In this document: positions 37,246 to 49,261 of the stretch, piece by piece
How the letters are laid out: every line of letters begins with the position of its first letter
Position numbering within the stretch: the first letter of the stretch is position 1
Assembly (NCBI GenBank): GCA_963989245.1
Contig: OZ022341.1
Coordinates: 59,526,531-59,590,530, forward strand
Direction of reading: 5' to 3'
Length of the DNA stretch: 64,000 nt
DNA from: Nansenia antarctica
Lineage: Eukaryota; Chordata; Actinopteri; Argentiniformes; Microstomatidae
Notes under the pieces: generated by a model
Databases searched by the model: none
What the model saw: only the letters and a program-made list of their open reading frames with translations
Told to the model about the DNA's origin: nothing
Program-made: the position numbers and the translations under genes

Positions 37246-37690
37246 ATGTTAAATAGCTCCTACGCCCGCTTCGAGAGCAACAGCATCAACATCAACCTGC
37301 CTGAGAGGGCGGGCGCGTGCACCACAGTCAGCACAGTCAGCGCGCCGGCCATCACCGAGGCAGCCATGTGCAGAGAGCTCAGGTGTGCCGCAAAGTCCGC
37401 AAAGTGCCTCGGCCAGACGGTGTCCAACGGTACGCGCCGCGCCTGGCTGCTGTGCTGACGCACCTTCTCAACCTCTCCCTCTCCAGTTCCCTCCTGCTTC
37501 AAGTCAGCCATCATTGTCCCTGTGTGCCGAAAAAGAACAAGGTAACTTGCCTAAATGGCTATCGCCCTGTCACTCACATTTCGCAAGCGAGCAAATGCTG
37601 TGAGAAGCTGGTCAAGGGGCTGGTCTGTGACTCGCTATCACCCGATCTGGACCCCCACCGGTTTGCCTATCGGCAAAAGAAGACCCACTG
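37246..37690 (+). mobile_element. CR1-group LINE fragment (start of reverse transcriptase)
   Basis: Pieces in different frames: LNSSYARFE, then SAIIVPV and CLNGYRPVTHISQASKCCEK, then LDPHRFAYRQKK. These correspond to the RT entry region of Rex1-like LINEs. Several frameshifts are present. Confidence 0.75.
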
Positions 37691-37781
37691 ACGACGCCTG
37701 TTACGTGCCACGTCCTGTTGTGTTGTGTTACTTTTGTATTTCCCTCTGTGTCTCCTCCTCTCACTCATTCAATGCAGGTGT

Positions 37782-38070
37782 CAGTAGTGAATATGGGATA
37801 CGTTTCTTTGATCTCATGGTATACCGTGACAGGTATATATACTGTGACAGGTATAACTGACACAGACCCCATGCAATTATTTAAGCAGCTTGACAGGAGG
37901 GAATTCCCTCAGCTAAACATGACGTCATAAACATAGGGGACTTCCCCCTACTTCCTCAACAGACAGCTGCTCAACAACTGGCCATTAGAGCAATAAAATG
38001 TATCAAAGGTCAAAGATCAAAAGATCAAAGAAATATGAGATCAAAGAAACGTATCCCATATTCACTACTG
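37782..38070. mobile_element. 289-bp MITE with perfect 36-bp terminal inverted repeats
   Basis: CAGTAGTGAATATGGGATAC (continuing to 36 bp) at the left is exactly inverted at 38,035-38,070. Both ends are flanked by GTGT, a likely 4-bp target duplication. A short internal repeat AAGATCAAAG is present. It has no coding capacity, and the superfamily is not assigned. Confidence 0.88.
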
Positions 38071-38379
38071 GTGTCCGTCCAACCATTGGCCTGTCGTCAT
38101 ATCCATCGTCATTTGCGCATCAGCCGTTTGTCCGCCTGGTTTAAAAAAGCCCGCCTGGCCTCTGTTTGGGAGCCTTTGTTTTCGTTGTGTTTGATGTTTA
38201 TTTGAAAGTCCTGTGGTTGTGTTTGCTTGGCTCATAGTTTAATCTATACTCGGTATAGTGTTTTTGTTGTAAGTTTCTACGAACAGGCCCAGAGGGGATA
38301 GGTAAGATACCCATGGGTCTACACTTCAACACGTAGAAACTTGGCAAACCAAACCACAGGCAAACCGACCACCCTTGCC

Positions 38380-40961
38380 TAGCATTCTGCTCGCTAATGT
38401 CCAGTCCTTGGAAAACGAGTTGGATGACATCAGAGCAAGAATTGCTTTTCAGAGGGACATCAGGGACTGTAACATCCTTTGCTTCACTGAGTCCTGGCTG
38501 TCCCCCTCTGTTCCGGATCACTCTGTCACACCGGCAGATCACTTCTACACCGTTCGCATGAACAGATTGGAGGAATCCGGTAAATCCAAAGGTGGAGGTG
38601 TTTGTTTTATGATCAACAATAAGTGGTGTGACCCGAAGAACCTCACTGTTCTCTCCCGGGCCTGTTCACCCCAGCTGGAACATCTGTCCATCATGAGTCG
38701 CCCACACTACCTGTCCACCACGGCTGTCTACATGCCCCCACAAGCCAACAAAGACACTGCCGTAGCCGAGCTACAGGAGGTGATAAACGGACATCAACAT
38801 CGCCATCCGGGAGCTGCCTTTATCGTCCTTGGGGATTTTAACCAGGCTAACCTCTCCCGGGGCTTGCCGGAATTTAAACAGCACATTCGCTTCCCCACGC
38901 GCGGAGGGAATACCCTGGACCACTGCTACACGCCGTTTAAGGACAGCTATAAGGCTATTTCCATGCCAGCTTTCGGCAAATCGGACCACGTCGCCATCTT
39001 TCTACTACCAAAATATAAACAGAGGATACAGAGAGATGCTCCGGTGACGAAAGAGGTCAATCGCTGGACCGACCAATCGGAAGCCCCGCTGCAGGACGCG
39101 CTTGGGAACGCAGATTGGGAGATGTTCCGCGAGAACTCGGCTGATGTCAGTGAGTTTACAGAAGTAGTGGGGAGTTATATCTCCCTACTTACCGACGAGA
39201 TCATTCACACTGTCAAAATAAAAGTCTTCCCAAACCAAAAACCTTGGGTCGATAGATCTGTGCGGGCAGCAATAACAGCACGCACTGCCTCCTATAATGC
39301 AGGTCTCATATCGGGAGACATGACAGGTTATAAAGCGGCAGCTTATGGTCTGAGGAGGACTGTCAAGGAGGCTAAGCGCCGGTATAAGGACAAGGTGGAA
39401 GCAGACTTTAATGCTGGTGACTCTGCCCGAGTGTGGACTGATATTAAAAATAAGCCTCGCATGGTGTGTAACGACCCCTCCCTTGCGGAGGAATTAAATG
39501 TTTTTTATGCAAGGTTTGATATAAATGGGGGTAATGTTAGCAAAATGGTTTTAGCTGATGGTGGGTCTAGTGCCGCAAACAGGGACCCTCCTTTTATAAT
39601 AAGTGAGAGTGAGGTGAGGAGGGTGTTCATGGGGGTAAACGGGAGGAAAGCTGCAGGGCCGGACCAGATTCCTGGAAGGGTCCTAAAATCCTGTGCCATC
39701 CAGCTAGCCCCTTGTTTACACAGACATTTTTAATACATCTCTTGCCCATGCTGCAGTCCCACTGTGATTTAAGCGGTCTATCATTGTACCAGTGCCCAAA
39801 AACAATAATCCATCTTGCCTGAATGATTACCGCCCAGTGGCACTGACCTCAGTGGTCATGAAATGTTTTGAGAGGCTAGTAAAGCCGCACATTTGCTCCT
39901 CGCTGCCCAGCTCGTTTGACCCCCTCCAGTTCGCATACAAACCCAATAGGTCCAGATGACGCTATCACCAACCTCCTGCACTCCTGTCTTACCCATCTGG
40001 ACAAGGGGAGGGGGAACTATGTGAGGATGCTGTTCATTGACTATAGTTCAGCATTCAATACCATAGTCCCCCTCAACCTGGCAACAAAGATGAGGTCACT
40101 GGGGCTCAACACTCTTCTATGTGATTGGGTCCTGGACTTCCTCACCGGCTGCCCACAGGTAGTGAGGGTGGGCGGTGGCGTCACCTCCAGCACACGGACC
40201 CTCAACACCGGCGCCCCCAAGGGGAGAGTCCTGAGCCCGCTGCTCTACAACATCTACACTCATGACTGTGTGGCCTCTGACAGCTCAACCACCATCATCA
40301 AGTTCGCTGACGACACCGTGGTGCAGGCTTACCTTAGCCAGGTAGCAGACCTAGCACTGTGGTGTCAGTCTAACAATCTGTCCTTGAATGTTACCAAAAC
40401 AAAGGAGATGGTGGTTGACTTCAAGAGGAAGAAGGGCAGCGGGTATACCCCATTGACCATCGGTGGGGAGCCTGTGGAGAGGGTCTCCAGTTTTAAATAC
40501 CTGGGTGTGCACCTTAGTGAGGACCTCTCCTGGAGCCTACATAGTGAGCACATGCTCAACAAGTCCAGGCAGCGCCTGTACTTCCTCCGGCGGCTGAGGA
40601 AGTTCAAGGTCGCACCATCCATCCTGAAGACCATCTACTCCTCAGCCGTCGAGAGTGTCCTCACTGGGTGCATCACCGCTTGGTACAGTAACTGTACAAA
40701 AAGGGACCAGGCAGCCCTGCAGAGGGTGGTGCGCTCAGCGGAGCGCATCACCAGAGCGTCTCTGCCCACCCTGAAAGACACCTACTCCAAGTGGGTGACA
40801 GCTAGAGCTCACAAAATCTGGAAAGATGCCACACACCCCAATTCTAGCCTGTTCACCCTGCTGAAGTCAGGAAAACGCCTTGGTAGCCTGAAGGCTAGAG
40901 CAGAAAGGCTCAAAAAGAGTTTCTTCCCCCAGGCCGTCCGCATGCTAAATGAAAGACAGTA
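38380..40961 (+). mobile_element. CR1-group (Rex1-like) LINE with endonuclease and reverse transcriptase
   Basis: The best-preserved element in the window. The first frame, 38,375-39,733, has an exonuclease/endonuclease/phosphatase fold (FTESWLSPSVPDH, PPQANKDTAVAEL, IVLGDFNQANLS, TLDHCYT, SDHVAIFL) and the linker before RT (WVDRSVRAAI, EELNVFYARFD, GRKAAGPDQIPGRVL). Frame breaks lie near 39,715, at a stop near 39,768, and near 39,945. RT continues in 39,916-40,962 with RMLFIDYSSAFNTI, GAPKGRVLSPLLYN, KFADDTVVQ, SLNVTKTKEMVVDF, SSFKYLGVHL and YFLRRLRKF, ending FFPQAVRMLNERQ. The catalytic FADD is kept. Inactive because of the breaks. Confidence 0.92.
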
Positions 40962-41030
40962 GAGGTAGAAAGACCGCGGCACACCTATTTATTTTTATAA
41001 TATATTTTTTATTTTTATTTTTTACATTTT

Positions 41031-41255
41031 TTTTTCAGATTTTATCCCTTTTTCACCCAATTTGGTAGCCAATTGAACCCAACCTAGCATCCAATTATCC
41101 CCTGCTTATTGCGAAGGATCCGCCGCACGACCCCGTGGCCGGCAGTCCCAGAGGAGGCCGCCAGGCAGACTAGCTGACTGGCTCCTCGAGCCCAGCACCG
41201 TTATTCCGGCACCCCGGGGGCGCTGTTGCGCGACGGATCCTTGTCCTTGCTCATC
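41031..41255 (-). mobile_element. SINE fragment, related to 49,262-49,652
   Basis: It shares TTTCACCCAATTTGGTA, GGATCCGCCGCACGACCCCG, TGGCTCCTCGAGCCCA and GTTATTCCGGCACCCCGGGG with the longer copy. It lacks the tRNA-like head. It lies directly after the LINE end. Confidence 0.8.
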
Positions 41256-41356
41256 CACTTGGTTGATGTTGATTTGTTTATTAGTGGTGGGCAGGATTGC
41301 TGCTGGGTGATTGTGTTTGGTGTGTGTAGTTTTACTAGGTTTCGCTGCCGTTAGAA

Positions 41357-41575
41357 ATGGCTTCTATTGATTTAAAGAGTTTTGTGGAGGATCCATCCTT
41401 AGAGCCTGTCGAAAAGCTGACTAGTTTGCCATTGCGGCACATTGGGGTTTAGGGGTTCCGTCAGCTGTTCGTAAATACAAACTTGTTGAGCTTGTAGTGG
41501 GCATGTTAGTGGAGAGGCAGGTGATTGGTGGCAGTGGGGGTGCTACTGCAAGTCCTCGCTCAGACTTGAAGCGTA
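41357..41575 (+). mobile_element. Gag N-terminal remnant of a Gypsy-type LTR retrotransposon
   Basis: The ATG opens MASIDLKSFVEDPSLEPVEK, and after a frame slip near 41,450 continues AVRKYKLVELVVGMLVERQV. This pattern is common at the start of teleost Gypsy gag genes. No protease or RT follows. Confidence 0.5.
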
Positions 41576-41670
41576 TAGGCAGAGGTTTCGAAATCTCATA
41601 AAGGGTCTGAAAAGACTTTTGTAGAATTTGCTCGTGGAAAAAGAAACCCTGTTTGGTCGATGGCGTAGAG

Positions 41671-42265
41671 CACACATGTCAATTACAAGGCCCGTGGGCC
41701 AGACACGGCCCGCAACGACTTTTAACCCGCCCGCCAATACATTCGGACAAACATTGGCCCATGCAGTGGTGTTTAAATTTACATCCGTGACAATACAACA
41801 TTGAAACGCAGGAGGTGCTACCACGCTCCACTCTCACGCTTTTATCAGAGAATTAATAAAGGCCAAATGGACTACCTAGGCCACCATATAAACAACATAA
41901 ATGAATCTACCTTTCCAAAAGTAGCTAGCATAAACAATGGCCAAAAAATAAAAGTGGACAATGAATATCGACAATTTCAAGAAAGATGGGAAACAGAATA
42001 ATGGATCTGGGTCTGTAAGTCGGAGGCCAGCTCATTCACCCAGCTAGCCATGGTATTTCGAGGCCATGCTGATATCTGCAAATGCCTGCTTCTTGTCGTG
42101 GCATACAACATCACATACCTTTTCAATGCAATTTTGACCTCTCTGTGAACCTCTCTGTGAACCCTCTGTGAATGGCTTACACGCTGTTGCTATGTCCTCC
42201 ACTATTATAAAGCTTGCATTCACAGCTCCCTCACACAGTCTGTTTAAGCGAGTAAACATGTTTTG
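41671..42265. mobile_element. Rearranged hAT transposon remnant
   Basis: The left end has the GGCCCGTGGGCC and CGGCCCGCAACG motifs typical of one hAT group. The plus strand at 41,936-42,000 encodes KIKVDNEYRQFQERWETE, like the N terminus of GTF2IRD2/ZBED5-type hAT transposases. The minus strand at 42,044-42,259 encodes NASFIIVEDIATACKPFTEG and KKQAFADISMASK, from the following part of the same protein. Opposite orientations imply an internal inversion. Confidence 0.6.
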
Positions 42266-42860
42266 TTGTTGAAGGTTGTTTTTTTAGGTTGTTGTTTTAT
42301 TTGTATAGCGCATTATTCTTTGACTTTTTGTTGAACTAAAAAGCACAATGCCTATTTTGCTTAGACTTGGCGTTATAGGCCCTATTGTTGTATTCAAGTT
42401 TCCAAAGTAAGTAAGCCATACAAACAAGATAGGACTTGTTGCATTGTCTATTTTGACCTCATTTGTTCAGCACTTGATAAATACTATTTTGCTTTATTAA
42501 TCAGTTTTGCCTGTAAGAATTACCCACAAACATGGAAAAAGCATAATATTTGATGGTTATTTGATCATATCTGTGCATCTATGCAATATTTTACAAATGT
42601 AACACAGTTACTAGCCTACTTATATTTCTTTGAAATCATTGTACTAAATGTCTGTCCCCAGATTTTATTCACAAATGTATCTTAGAGCTGGGGTGGTTAG
42701 GTAGTCATTGCTTTTCTGTCGTTTATTATTTTGGCATCATTCAGCGTCCCCTTGGTTTCCTTGTGACGTGTTCTCTTGTAATTTAATAAATTCCTCTGTA
42801 GCGTTTTTCTGGTTTAGACCGCACCCACACTCCACAGTATAACAACATGTTAGACTCTGG
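42266..42860. other. Intergenic, no gene recognised
   Basis: AT-rich sequence between the hAT remnant and the next LINE. It contains TTTGTATAGCGCATTATT near 42,298, a LINE/SINE tail-like motif. Confidence 0.4.
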
Positions 42861-43620
42861 TTATCCAGACTAAGTGGTCGTAACAACGCCATTGCCAATG
42901 CTCTCCACAACGTGCCCCCCAAGGCTGCGTCTTGAGTCCCCTCCTCTACTCCCTGTACACCACGACTGCGTGGCCACACACAGCTCCAACTCAGTGATTA
43001 CATTTGCTGACGACACAACAGTGATTGGCCTGATCACCGACAACGATGAGACAGCCTACAGGAGAGAGGTCTATCGCCTGGCTCAGTACAGCCAGGAGAA
43101 CAACCTCTCTCTCAACACTGACAAGACCAAGGAGCTGGTGGTGGACTTCAGGAGGAAAGGTCGGGAACAGGACCTCATCACCACCAATGGGTCAGCCGTA
43201 GAGAGGGTCAGCAGTTTTAAGTTTTCCATATCTCTGATGACCTCATCTGGGACGTGCATACCAAACAGGTGGTAAAAAAGGCACAGTAGCGCCTCCTTCA
43301 CCACAGACGGTTAAAGAAGATTGGCATGGGGTCGAAGACCCTGCGGGCCTTCTACAGAGGCACTACCAAGAGTATATTGACTGGGCTCAACACTGCCTGG
43401 CATGGCAACTACACAGCCCTCAACCGCAAAGCGCTACAGCGGGTGGTACGGACAGCCGAGCGCATCACCGGATGTAAGCTTCCCTCCATCCATATATACG
43501 ACAAACAGTGTGCCAGCAAAGCCCGGAGGATCATCAAAGATCCCAGCCATCCCAACCACAGCCTGTTCAAACCGATGCCATCCAAAAGACGAGGCCTCTT
43601 CTGGAGCCTGAGGGCCAAGA

Positions 43621-44588
43621 CTCAGAGACGAACAAACAGCTACTGTACTTCCCCCAGGCCATCAGACTCAGAGACTAACAGACAGCTACTGTACTTCCCC
43701 CAGGCCATCAGACTCAGAGACTAACAAACAGCTACTGTACTTCCCCCAGGCCATCAGACTCAGAGACGAACAAACAGCTACTGTACTTCCCCCAGGCCAT
43801 CAGACTCAGAGACTAACAAACAGCTACTGTACTTCCCCCAGGCCATCAGACTCAGAGACGAACAAACAGCTACTGTACTTCCCCCAGGCCATCAGACTCA
43901 GAGACGAACAAACAGCTACTGTACTTCCCCCAGGCCATCAGACTCAGAGACGAACAAACAGCTACTGTACTTCCCCCAGGCGATCAGACTCAGAGACTAA
44001 CAAACAGCTACTGTACTTCCCCCAGGCGATCAGACTCAGAGACTAACAAACAGCTACTGTACTTCCCCCAGGCCATCAGACTCAGAGACTAACAAACAGC
44101 TACTGTACTTCCCCCAGGCGATCAGACTCAGAGACTAACAAACAGCTACTGTACTTCCCCCAGGCGATCAGACTCAGAGACTAACAAACAGCTACTGTAC
44201 TTCCCCCAGGCCATCAGACTCAGAGACTAACAAACAGCTACTGTACTTCCCCCAGGCGATCAGACTCAGAGACTAACAAACAGCTACTGTACTTCCCCCA
44301 GGCCATCAGACTCAGAGACTAACAAACAGCTACTGTACTTCCCCCAGGCCATCAGACTCAGAGACTAACAAACAGCTACTGTACTTCCCCCAGGCCATCA
44401 GACTCAGAGACTAACAAACAGCTACTGTACTTCCCCCAGGCCATCAGACTCAGAGACTAACAAACAGCTACTGTACTTCCCCCAGGCGATCAGACTCAGA
44501 GACTAACAAACAGCTACTGTACTTCCCCCAGGCCATCAGACTCAGAGACTAACAGACAGCTACTGTACTTCCCCCAGGCGATCAGACT
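43621..44588. repeat. Minisatellite, 46-bp unit, about 21 copies, made of LINE coding sequence
   Basis: The unit reads AACAAACAGCTACTGTACTT then CCCCCAGGCCATCAGACTCA plus GAGACT. Variants alternate at GGCCATC/GGCGATC, GACG/GACT and AACAAA/AACAGA. The unit overlaps the FPQAIRL codons of the LINE. A 46-bp period is not a multiple of three, so frame shifts at every copy. Confidence 0.97.
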
Positions 44589-44624
44589 CCTGAACAAGCC
44601 CGCTGTAGTGAATTGACTATTGTC

Positions 44625-44985
44625 GTATATTTCCACACACATGCATAGATAGTATGATAGGGGGTCATGCTATTCTGTAGCCTTCATGTTTGCACCAGCG
44701 GGCACCCGGAAGGGTGACATCACAGTGACATCACAGGGGACGGCCCTCATGGCCATCTGGATAAGGTGATAGGCTATGACCTGTGACTGTATTTGCATAT
44801 TGTGGATGAATAGGGTTGAGACCCAAGGGGGGGTCTCTTTACCAGCGGATCTCAGCAGAGGAGGACAGACACAAGGCTTCAGCTGCTGGTATACGTATAC
44901 CCTGTTTTTGTAACTCTGATTAAATCGTCTTAAACTCAATAGCTGTTCTTTGATTCATAACTAACAAGAGAAATACTCAACACTA
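44625..44985. mobile_element. Possible LTR-like insertion inside LINE 3'UTR
   Basis: The stretch from TGATAGGGGGTCATGC to CATAACTAACA seems foreign to the LINE tail, with a TG...CA outline and a late GATTAAATC. No target duplication is clear, so it may equally be LINE sequence. Confidence 0.22.
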
Positions 44986-45289
44986 TCTTCCCCTTGCTCA
45001 CCCCTTGTGCATGGACTAAGCTCCTTGTGCAACCCTAAGCTCAAGCTACCTTACTACTGTGAACTCAACCTGTCTTGCCTTACCTGCACCAATGCCACCT
45101 TATCTTGTACTATGCCTATTATTTTTTGTCTCTTATGTCCTGTACTACTGACACTTTTATCTTGAATTATGCTTGATTTATTATGCCCTATGTCTTGTGC
45201 TGCAATGCAATGTCAGCATCCGAAGCCTAAGAATTGTACTCTGTTACACTTGTGTACATAACAAATAAACTTGAAACTTGAAACTTGAA

Positions 45290-45423
45290 ATCATACTGGA
45301 CGTTTTTACTCTATATAATGTATTCTATTGTATTTTATTTTATTATTCTATTGTCGCTTTATTTGGTTGTTTTTGTTTGTGAACCCCTTAATTTCCCCTC
45401 GGGGATCAATAAAGTACCTACAG

Positions 45424-45473
<50 letters not shown>

Positions 45474-45475
45474 CA
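45290..45475 (+). mobile_element. LINE 3' tail ending in (CTAT)n
   Basis: TTTCCCCTCGGGGATCAATA followed by AAGTACCTACAGTATCTATC and a CTAT array (45,425-45,472) is a common teleost LINE 3' end. Only the tail is present. Confidence 0.65.
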
Positions 45476-46376
45476 ACATTTTTCAATATTCTCTATCTAT
45501 TTGGTCTAAATGTTTTGCCACCATTTGGCATCTATCTATCTATACACAACCACCACACATCACACATTCTGTCTTTCTCATTCTGTCTCAGGGTGTTAAA
45601 ATGCTGGTCAGGCATCATGCACACAAGAGGTCTCCCAGCAAGGCAGCAGGCCCAGACAGACCGGGCACCTCCCCGTGCATTACAAAAGAGGGATTCAAAC
45701 ACCGGAGCATTATTTATTATAAATCCTTAAATGAAAATGTTTCAGCAATACTTGGATCTCTTGTTCATTTATTCATTCATTCTAAGGATTTAGAATATTC
45801 TACATGAACCAAGCGTGGTTACAACGTTAACGCGTGCTTAAAAAAAGTATGAGTCGGACTTCATGGGGAACACTGTGGGCACAGTTGGTGTATGAAGAAA
45901 CGATAAGATTATGCAGAACCCACTTGGTATTCAACGGCGGTTATCTTCATTCAAATTCCAATAGGCTTCCAACTGCTGCATTTGGATCTGAGCTGATAAT
46001 ACAGACTGGTTAGGAGGACACAGACAGAACCCGACCAGGGTTCCGCTTCCTCTGCAGCTCATCAGCCAACAGTAGGGACCTGCTGTCAAGTTAATTAGGT
46101 CCCAGAGAGATTCCAATCTGACGACACCAGGCCGAGCCAGTGTGTATCACGCAGTGCGAGCCTGCCTGCCTCCCTCTGAACGTAGCTCTCTGCAGTTCTG
46201 GAGTCGGGGGGTGCGGGGGGTGGGGGTGGGGGGGCGGGTTGGGGGGATAGAAGGAACGGAGCCTTGGTTTTGTTGGGCGGATATGAAGGAGGAGGCCCCC
46301 TACTGTCTCTTTGGAATGGCTGCGCTCACACATGTATCCGACATATATATAGACCCACACAGACGAATGCACCTAC
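45476..46376. other. Intergenic, no gene recognised
   Basis: No exon or element is supported. There is a G-rich patch at about 46,205-46,245. Confidence 0.5.
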
Positions 46377-46410
46377 ACACACAGACGCACACAGGCACAC
46401 ACACACACAG

Positions 46411-46452
<42 letters not shown>
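46377..46452. repeat. (CA)n microsatellite
   Basis: CA array with interruptions, the last 40 bp pure. Confidence 0.95.
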
Positions 46453-46455
<3 letters not shown>

Positions 46456-46904
46456 CATAGGCTCACAGGCAGACGGTGGAGACACATAGCCCATGTCTGG
46501 CTCAACCACAGCAGGGAGACTCAATCTGGGAGGATTTGCTCCAGTCTGTGTGTCTGACTGTCTGCATTCAGAGATGAGTCAGAGCAAAAGCTTTTTTTGT
46601 TTTGTTGTTGTGCCTGAATCTCTTTCTCCATGAAGTTTCCTCCACAGGAAACATGTCCCTGAAAGCCTGCAACCATACAACATAGAATTAGCCATTCAGA
46701 ACAAAAGGGAAAGTTAAGTAGTGTGGTTTCCCCTGCATGAATTGAAGACAATGGTAGGATGGAAACAGAGACCTAGAGAGAAATAGTTGGTTGGTGTAAA
46801 AAGGTGGCTGTACTCAATGTGTACAGACAAAAGATCTGGTGAAAGGAGGAAGATTGAAGAGTGGGACATCTGTTTTGGCACCTCATCAACTCGTCAGGGG
46901 ATTC

Positions 46905-46921
46905 AGTGTGTGTGTGTGTGT

Positions 46922-46957
<36 letters not shown>

Positions 46958-46978
46958 TGTCTGTCTGTCTGTGTGTGT

Positions 46979-47009
<31 letters not shown>

Positions 47010-47072
47010 AGTGTGTGTGTGTGTGTGTGTGTGTATGCATGTGTGTGTGCATGTGTGTGTGTATGTGTGTGG
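46905..47072. repeat. (GT)n compound microsatellite
   Basis: GT array with TCTG, GAGT and GCAT interruptions. Open frames of up to 217 codons across it are artefacts. Confidence 0.95.
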
Positions 47073-48884
47073 TTTCCATCCTACACTGTGGCCAGTGCTT
47101 TGACACACTGCTGGAGGCAGAGTCTGGACACGCTGCAGTGTGGCAGCATGAGTCACATAGCGTCCAGTGTCTACCCTCCTACACCTGTGTGGATGTGGGC
47201 CACAGAGCTATGCCAAATTGGCACGCAGCCCCCTGGAGAGTCCGTGTCCCCGTCCCCCATCCCCCGTCCCCCGTCCCCCGTCCCCCTCCCCCCGAACACA
47301 CAGCACCCACTCTCACAGCATGCACTCAACATAGTAGTCTTTTTATCATCAGAGAGAACCGCCTCTCTCTACCTATGGCTGCCAGAGCTGGTGCCAAACA
47401 GAGCAGATGGCGTTAGCACATTGCGGAAGTGTGTGTCACATCAGTGTGCCTCTCTCCTTGCTATCTTTATCTCAACCATATGTAAAGTGTGAGTAGGGTT
47501 GTAGAAATCAACATTTTGGGGGGGGGAAGAGAACAGAAAGTATAGAACAGGGGCTTCACAAGTTCACAGACCACACCTACAGCTGAATGTGTTTGTTGGG
47601 TATTTAATGAGAAGTGTTGGAACAGGAAAGCTATTGTAGTAGATAGGCCTGAGGAGTGTGATGGATTCTCAATGCAGGTTGGTTGTTTGATGTGGTGGAT
47701 CTAAGAAGGGGGGGGGACTTTGGATATTGGCAAGGGAACTCTGGAGGTATCTGCTGTATGGCATCTGCTGTGTATGCATCTGCTTTGTGCACCGCAGTAC
47801 CTCCCTTTATAGATCCCGTAGAGATGGAGCAGATGAAACAGGTGGAGGGGAGGAGAACGAGAGGTGATGGGGTGCGATTTAGCAAAACACATAGGTGACA
47901 GGTAGATCGGGTGGGTATGCATTGTGGGTAATTGGTTAGGGGTGGAACTGAGATTAGTTGAGGTGTGGTCTGTAGCCTCCCGAACCTCAGTGAGTAAAAA
48001 CTCCCAAGAATGGGCCCTTGGGACGTAGAGTAATTGGTATTTTAAATTGTTTTACTGAACAGGCAAGAAGCAAACTTTTGGTACATTGTTAGTACTTCTT
48101 GAATTCAAAACAACATAAACACTTTAGGTATGTTTTTTCCTCAAATAATAGATTTCAGTATAAACATTTTTCATTTCTGATAATGGTAAAGAACACAACT
48201 TATATACTGGTAGGTTATTTGCCACAAGATACTGTATATCTCATTAAGAGCTTCATTACTATATATTCAATTTAGCCCAAAATGACTCTTATGCCCCTTG
48301 AACACCAAGTCCTCATTATTTTCTCTTAGAAACCGTCATAATTGTTTGAACACTGTTAGAGCACAGCCTTATGTATAATTATAGGATTGACTGTAATATC
48401 AGTCAAATCTCCTCCCAGGTCTAATGTCAGCCTTTCTGCTAGGGTAGGGCTCTGCCCTCCTGCATGTATGTCCCTGTGGTAGTGTGGAGAGAGCTAGCCA
48501 ACTAGCGTAGCGTCTGAACAGAGCACCGGAGCCTGCCCACAGCCAAGCCGCCTGGGGATCAGGGGTCATTCACCCTCCACCGATTCATCACACAGCCCAC
48601 AGAGCTCCCAGCTCCTCTGTCACCTTGACAACACAGCCCACAGCCCTCAGCTACATGCCCTGGCTAGAACCTCACTATTGATTTAAGCCTGGGCTCTCGT
48701 ATTCTCTCCCTGCTCTCTTCTGCTTGCTTTTTCTCCTTCTCCTTTCAAAGCACACCATATTGTGTCTTTAGGTGCTATATACTGTATCTAGTGTACTGTA
48801 TGTTTGTGCTTCATTATTAATAATAAGAGCGCGTAGTCGTTGTTTGTTTTTTCTGCCATTCAAATGCAATTTGAGTACAATTTG
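47073..48884. other. Intergenic, no gene recognised
   Basis: Short CCCCCGTC repeats lie near 47,250-47,285 and a G run near 47,518. No exon is supported. Confidence 0.5.
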
Positions 48885-49250
48885 TTCAGATGGGCAATCT
48901 GGGATTCGAACAACAATAAAGCGTAAAAAATATTAAAGAAAATAGGGGGTAAACCCAAGGATGAGGGATGGGGCTGGAGAAATGGAACCACTCTCAAATC
49001 CATAGTATGGATGCACAAGGACCGACCCTCCATGAGATCAAAATGGTTTTAACCACGTTTTAATACAGTGTTTGTTTAGTTTCATTGTTTACAAACAATG
49101 GTATAAAAAAGCGTACATTTGGGGTTCTGATGAAGTAAGACTAACTACGGTCATGTATATGGTTGTATGCTTTAAGGATCAACAGCTATACTGTACAGTT
49201 CATCATTCATTTAAGTAAAAACAAAAAAACACAGCAGATTGCTCCTTTAA
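48885..49250. mobile_element. MITE-like interspersed repeat, copy B
   Basis: In reverse orientation it matches 14,845-15,074. One end reads, on the minus strand, TTAAAGGAGCAATCTGCTGT and the other GGGCAATCTGGGATTCGAAC on the plus strand. No coding capacity. Confidence 0.65.
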
Positions 49251-49261
49251 TTTAAGATTTA

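Larger units (their letters stand above)
42905..45287 (+). mobile_element. CR1-group (Rex1-like) LINE, 5'-truncated, interrupted by minisatellite
   Basis: RT blocks: HDCVATHSSNSVITFADDTT, LSLNTDKTKELVVDFRRKG, AVERVSSFKF, then TLRAFYRGTTKSILTGLNTA, KALQRVVRTAERITG and RRIIKDPSHPNHSLF. Frames change at about 43,225 and after 43,275. The C-terminal FPQAIRL codons have expanded into a tandem array (43,621-44,588), after which the coding end LLNKPAVVN and the stop appear. The 3'UTR ends near 45,287 with the CTTGAAA repeats (AATAAACTTGAAACTTGAAA) usual for this family. A foreign segment may interrupt the UTR at 44,625-44,985. Confidence 0.88.

Noticed and set aside
43621..44588. CRISPR-like array
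   Set aside because: Units are contiguous 46-bp copies with no unique spacers, in a vertebrate genome; it is a minisatellite.
46787..47492. Overlapping 209- and 217-codon frames
   Set aside because: Core is a GT microsatellite read as Val/Cys; flanks have no similarity and no splice support.
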